Shown one piece after another: positions 26,714 through 30,179 of a stretch of DNA of 30,179 nucleotides. Position numbers and translations under genes: made by a program. Below the pieces are notes generated by a model that was not told the DNA's origin, did no database searches, and saw nothing but the letters and a program-made list of their open reading frames with translations. This stretch comes from Ramicandelaber brevisporus (taxonomy: Eukaryota; Kickxellomycota; Ramicandelaberales; Ramicandelaberaceae), in assembly GCA_025201865.1 (NCBI GenBank), contig MU602961.1, positions 1-30,179 of the forward strand, written 5' to 3'. Position 1 is the stretch's first letter. Every line of letters starts with the position of its first letter.

Positions 26714-28492
26714 ATGAGAACAGTCAGGCTGAAACGGTCGTCCTTGTCGTCGTCCTTGTCGTCGCCGTCCTTACCGCCGCTGCTTCCACTAGTTGCGCTG
26801 TTTCTTCTGCTGATTTCGAGCGCTGGTCTCGTCGTACAAGCAGCAGTAGTTGTTGTCGCAACCAATGACACCTTCAGAGACAGACAGGCTGCCTTCGGCC
26901 CCAACATTCCCGATACCGAGCACCAGCGTGGCATTAGAGGCCGCCTCGTTTTGGCTGACCGTTTATCACCCGGCAACGTTGAAGCATGCTTGCCGCTTGT
27001 GGAACATCCGCCCAATGTCATTCAAGACTTTGATCGCAACGCACCTTCGAGACATCAGCAGGATCCGCTTGGCACCGATCGCTCAATTGCCTTGATGTTT
27101 GGCGCAGTTGAGGCTACAAAGCTGACAGAGGAAACTGCCATGGCTGGACCAAATGCAAATGTCATGCGCACGACTCCTCAAGTTGCTTCCCGTGGCAACA
27201 GCGATGACCCTTGGATTGCATTGGTCCAGCGCGGCAAGTGTGCATTTGTGGATAAAGTGCGCAATGCTCAGGCTGCCGGTGCTGTTGGTGTCATTGTCGG
27301 CGACCGTGAATCAAACACTTTGCTGACAATGTACTCAGCCGAAGACACCTCTGACATTGAGATTCCAGCTGTGTATGTGGGTCGCTCTGCATACTTTGAG
27401 CTGCGCGCCATGGCTGCACTGCCGACGCCGCCTGTTGAGGTTGTATTGCTGCACGAAGACATCGAGCCAATGCCACTGCTGGATATCCTGGTGATCACAG
27501 TGTTGTCTCCGACTCTGATGATGGCCATTGTGTATCTGATGCATCGGCTGAGGGTTCGTCAACAGCGTAAACGCGACTTGGCTCCAGTTGAAGCAGTTGC
27601 TGCGATTCCCACTAAACGCTACAAGACTCCGCAGCAGCCACCGGCATCGACTGCATCATCAGCTGGAGACCAGCAGCCCCAAGATCAGCCGTTGGAGAAT
27701 ATTCGCACATCAGTCAACCCCCACATGCAAGATCCGACTGACTGCGCCATTTGCCTGGAAGATTACATTGACGACGACGTCATTCGTGTTCTGCCGTGCC
27801 GTCATCAATATCATGCCAACTGTGTTGATCCGTGGCTGACTACTCGCAAGCGATTCTGTCCAATTTGCAAGCAAGATGCATGTCCAGCCCTCAAAGAACA
27901 GTCAAGTTCAAACGTGCTTGTTCGTGCTGCTAGTCGCATCTTGGCATTTGCAACGGGTTTAGACGATGATGAGGATGACAATGGTGCCGGTGCCGGAGGA
28001 GGTGGTGGTGGTGCTCGCAATGTAGAAGCTGGACGTGCACCGTCTCGGCGGGCAAGTCGTGTTGGCACAAGTCGATCTCAAACTCTCCAACAACAACAGC
28101 AGCAACAGCAGCAACAACAACAGCGCCGCCGTTCAAGCACAACCAGCACAACATCCACAACAAGCAGCACTCCAATTACGTATGAAATCGAGACTGAGGA
28201 TGGTGCTCCGGCCGACTTGGTGTTTGTTCTCCGTCCCAGCAGTGACTCCATTCAGGCCATCAGCGAAGCAGACGAAGAAATGGATGTGCCCGAAAACACA
28301 CCATTGTTACTCACTTCAGGAAACACATCAAACGCAGCTGCCAGTCCAGGCCGCGAGCATCATCTATTTCAAACGGCACAGCGAACCAATGAACTCATTA
28401 GTGCAGCCATTACAAACCGTGCCAACAACAACAACAACAACAAAACAGCCGATGTCATCGACGTGGTTGTCGACCAACATCCAAGCACATAG
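26714..28492 (+). CDS. PA-TM-RING E3 ubiquitin ligase
   Basis: Membrane ubiquitin ligase of the RNF13/RNF167/GRAIL architecture, acting in the endosomal or secretory pathway. 592 residues. Signal peptide at about 1-43 (basic start, then PLLPLVALFLLLISSAGLVV). The lumenal protease-associated domain (about 60-240) includes WIALVQRGKCAFVDKVRNAQ, AGAVGVIVGD and IPAVYVG. A transmembrane helix at about 255-276 is followed by a basic stop-transfer segment (RLRVRQQRKR). The RING-H2 domain spans 344-385 with the C3H2C3 ligands C344, C347, C362, H364, H367, C370, C382 and C385 and the E2-contact DPWL. The cytosolic tail is low-complexity: Gly run, Q12 tract, RRRSS/Ser-Thr run and N6. All zinc ligands are present, so it should be active. 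The substrate is unknown. Confidence 0.93.
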   Translation: MRTVRLKRSSLSSSLSSPSLPPLLPLVALFLLLISSAGLVVQAAVVVVATNDTFRDRQAAFGPNIPDTEHQRGIRGRLVLADRLSPGNVEACLPLVEHPPNVIQDFDRNAPSRHQQDPLGTDRSIALMFGAVEATKLTEETAMAGPNANVMRTTPQVASRGNSDDPWIALVQRGKCAFVDKVRNAQAAGAVGVIVGDRESNTLLTMYSAEDTSDIEIPAVYVGRSAYFELRAMAALPTPPVEVVLLHEDIEPMPLLDILVITVLSPTLMMAIVYLMHRLRVRQQRKRDLAPVEAVAAIPTKRYKTPQQPPASTASSAGDQQPQDQPLENIRTSVNPHMQDPTDCAICLEDYIDDDVIRVLPCRHQYHANCVDPWLTTRKRFCPICKQDACPALKEQSSSNVLVRAASRILAFATGLDDDEDDNGAGAGGGGGGARNVEAGRAPSRRASRVGTSRSQTLQQQQQQQQQQQQRRRSSTTSTTSTTSSTPITYEIETEDGAPADLVFVLRPSSDSIQAISEADEEMDVPENTPLLLTSGNTSNAAASPGREHHLFQTAQRTNELISAAITNRANNNNNNKTADVIDVVVDQHPST

Positions 28493-28795
28493 CTAACTCA
28501 TCGTCTAATCAACTTGCGCCGCTTCCTCATCATCCATCCACTCATATTTCCTCTCTCTTCCTGTACATCAATCATCTCTACTTTTAACTTATAACTAACT
28601 AACCTAGATTCTGACAACCGACAACTAGCAACTGCCACTTGGCCATCATCGCCGATTGGTTCGTCTGGCCGGTTCATGGCGGATGTCAGCTGATTTCGTT
28701 CCCACGACAGCAAGAGCAGCAATTGCCATGTTTTATTTTCCGCTCCCAAAAGTGCCAAAATCTACAACAGCAACAGCAGCAACAGCCGAACGAAG
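28493..28795. other. Intergenic: RING ligase 3' end and dehydrogenase promoter
   Basis: 303 bp. CT-rich sequence follows the RING stop, and the last ~30 bp before the next ATG are CAACAG/CAGCAA repeats, as in several other leaders here. No gene is seen. Confidence 0.55.
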
Positions 28796-29770
28796 ATGAT
28801 CGCGAACCGTGTCTTTGCCTCTTCAACTCAGCGCCTCGTCCAGCAGCAGTCTGTGCGCTGGTCTAGCAGCACCTCAGCGTCCGCGTCCGCGCATGTTCGC
28901 AAAGTTGGCGTTGTCGGTGCTGGCCAGATGGGCATGGGTATTGCTCTCGTTGCCGCTCGTGTCACGCAGCTTCCCGTCGTCGTCGTGGACAGCAACTCTC
29001 AGCAACTCGAGCGCGGCTTCAAGTTTGTCGCGTCTCTTCTCGACAAGGACATTTCCAAGGGCAAGTGCACCGCCTCTGAAAAGGATGCCGTCCTGGCCCG
29101 TCTTGTGCCTGCCAGCAAGATTGACTCTTCCAGCTTTGGCGACGTTGATTGCGCCATTGAAGCCGTTTCCGAGAATCTTGACCTGAAGCAGCGCATCTTC
29201 CGTGACCTGGATGCGGCCATGGCTGAGGGCAACGACAAGATTCTTGCTACCAACACGTCGAGCATCAGCATTACCAAGATTGCCGCCTCGATCAACGGAA
29301 GCACTCGCCGTGATCCATCCACCGTCGTTGGCATGCACTTTATGAACCCAGTGCCAGTCATGAAGCTGGTTGAGGTCATTCCAGGTCTCGCAACTGCGCA
29401 GTCGACTCTGGATGCCACCTTGGACCTGGCTCATCGCATGGGCAAGACCACGACATTGTCTCGCGACACTCCAGGATTCATTGCCAACAGATTGCTGATG
29501 CCATACATCAACGAGGCCGTCACTGCTCTCGAGGCCGGCATTGGCACTCGCGAGGATATCGACACCACCATGAAGCTTGGAACGAACATGCCAATGGGTC
29601 CACTGACACTGGCTGACTTCATTGGTCTGGACACGTGCTTGGCCATCATGAAGGTGCTTCATGGAGAGCTTGGCGACAGCAAGTACCGCCCAGCTGTGCT
29701 GCTTGGCCGCTATGTTGACGCCGGCTGGCTCGGTAAGAAGTCTGGTCGCGGCTTCTACGAGTACAAATAA
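28796..29770 (+). CDS. Mitochondrial 3-hydroxyacyl-CoA dehydrogenase (HADH / 3-hydroxybutyryl-CoA dehydrogenase type)
   Basis: Oxidises L-3-hydroxyacyl-CoA to 3-ketoacyl-CoA with NAD+. 324 residues. The N-terminus (MIANRVFASSTQRLVQQQSVRW followed by a Ser/Ala run) is a likely mitochondrial presequence. The Rossmann motif GAGQMGMGIA is at 41-50 and the NAD-binding aspartate is in VVVVDSN (about 61-67). The catalytic set is present: S155 in NTSS, H181 in GMHFMNPVP, E193 in LVEVI and N231 in IANRLL. The C-terminal dimer domain has PMGPLTLADFIGLDT and ends in KSGRGFYEYK. Size agrees with human HADH (314). Single-domain, with no hydratase fusion, so it serves as a stand-alone beta-oxidation dehydrogenase. 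AATAAA (29766-29771) overlaps the stop. Confidence 0.95.
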   Translation: MIANRVFASSTQRLVQQQSVRWSSSTSASASAHVRKVGVVGAGQMGMGIALVAARVTQLPVVVVDSNSQQLERGFKFVASLLDKDISKGKCTASEKDAVLARLVPASKIDSSSFGDVDCAIEAVSENLDLKQRIFRDLDAAMAEGNDKILATNTSSISITKIAASINGSTRRDPSTVVGMHFMNPVPVMKLVEVIPGLATAQSTLDATLDLAHRMGKTTTLSRDTPGFIANRLLMPYINEAVTALEAGIGTREDIDTTMKLGTNMPMGPLTLADFIGLDTCLAIMKVLHGELGDSKYRPAVLLGRYVDAGWLGKKSGRGFYEYK

Positions 29771-30179
29771 ACATTGTGTTTAACAGCATTTAATGATGAC
29801 TATGTTTTTTTGTTTATAACAATGGAAAGCATAGAAGGTTGTGAACATGGTCTGCCTTCGAATGCCAAGCCAGTATTCAACTTTCTGCGTCGAATAATAG
29901 AAGACAGACTCAAGCCACTTTCGCATTTCACGTAATGTGTTTGCCGTTTTTTTTTACGATGATTTCGGCGTGGTATCGTGCATTGACCATTCCTTACGTA
30001 ACTCTCTCTTCTAAGCCACAAACTATCTGTAGTTGATTCCTTGGTCGAATCGTTACACACATATACACACAGACGAGTTGGAGTAAAGTAAAAGACATCA
30101 GATATGACGCATGTCCTTGAAATAAGTAGCCCCATCAATTGCATGCACAACAGCTCTCTTCAGTGTTTTCTCCACGCAA
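29771..30179. other. Downstream intergenic sequence to window end
   Basis: 409 bp without a supported gene. The minus strand has a 116-codon frame from 30150 that starts at TTG and looks like chance, and the plus strand has a 37-codon ATG frame at 29822. A short CA run lies at about 30055-30071. Confidence 0.5.

Noticed and set aside
28874-29662. 262-codon open frame antisense to the hydroxyacyl-CoA dehydrogenase
   Set aside because: Mirror of a GC-rich, strongly biased coding frame; the sense protein has all catalytic motifs and the antisense resembles nothing.
29800-30150. 116-codon minus-strand frame at the window end
   Set aside because: It begins at TTG, has mixed composition and no recognisable motif; not enough to call a gene.

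Overview
This window looks like nuclear DNA from a fungus. The evidence is two GT15 (KRE2/MNT1-type) mannosyltransferases, a fungal-type metal-dependent RNA triphosphatase (Cet1 family), an allantoate-permease-like ACS transporter, a homoserine kinase, a mitochondrial-ribosome mL38 protein and a DIS3 exosome nuclease. Nearly every gene reads from ATG to stop as a single exon of full family length. Intron poverty, short convergent spacers and homopolymeric Q/N/T/A tracts fit an early-diverging, intron-poor fungus; a Kickxellomycotina-like lineage is my guess, not something the sequence proves. I see no rRNA, tRNA, CRISPR array or recognisable transposon.

Layout. 1-174: 3' end of a cytochrome P450. 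0.9-2.4 kb: ACS/Dal5-type MFS transporter. 3.1-4.8 kb: indoleamine 2,3-dioxygenase, convergent with the RNA triphosphatase (minus, 4.96-6.22 kb). That gene shares a 122-bp CAA-rich divergent promoter with ARL2 (plus, 6.34-6.97 kb), which is convergent with DIS3 (minus, 7.06-10.27 kb). 11.2-12.9 kb: a divergent GT15 protein, convergent with mL38 (minus). 14.4-22.9 kb is different in character: two related F-box/LRR-like genes in the same orientation, a start-less relic of a beta-lactamase-related hydrolase between them, a 217-residue orphan and a 755-residue orphan membrane protein. From 23.2 kb the recognisable genes return: a canonical GT15 mannosyltransferase (minus), homoserine kinase, a PA-TM-RING ubiquitin ligase and a mitochondrial 3-hydroxyacyl-CoA dehydrogenase.

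The genes do not form one pathway. They cover tryptophan catabolism/NAD supply, mRNA capping, RNA decay, tubulin-folding GTPase function, Golgi mannosylation, threonine synthesis, endomembrane ubiquitination and fatty-acid oxidation. The parts most worth a second look are the 14.4-22.9 kb accessory block and the GT15 paralogue whose active-site motifs have changed.

Several genes have longer open frames that start at TTG or GTG. I placed those starts at the first ATG that fits the family.
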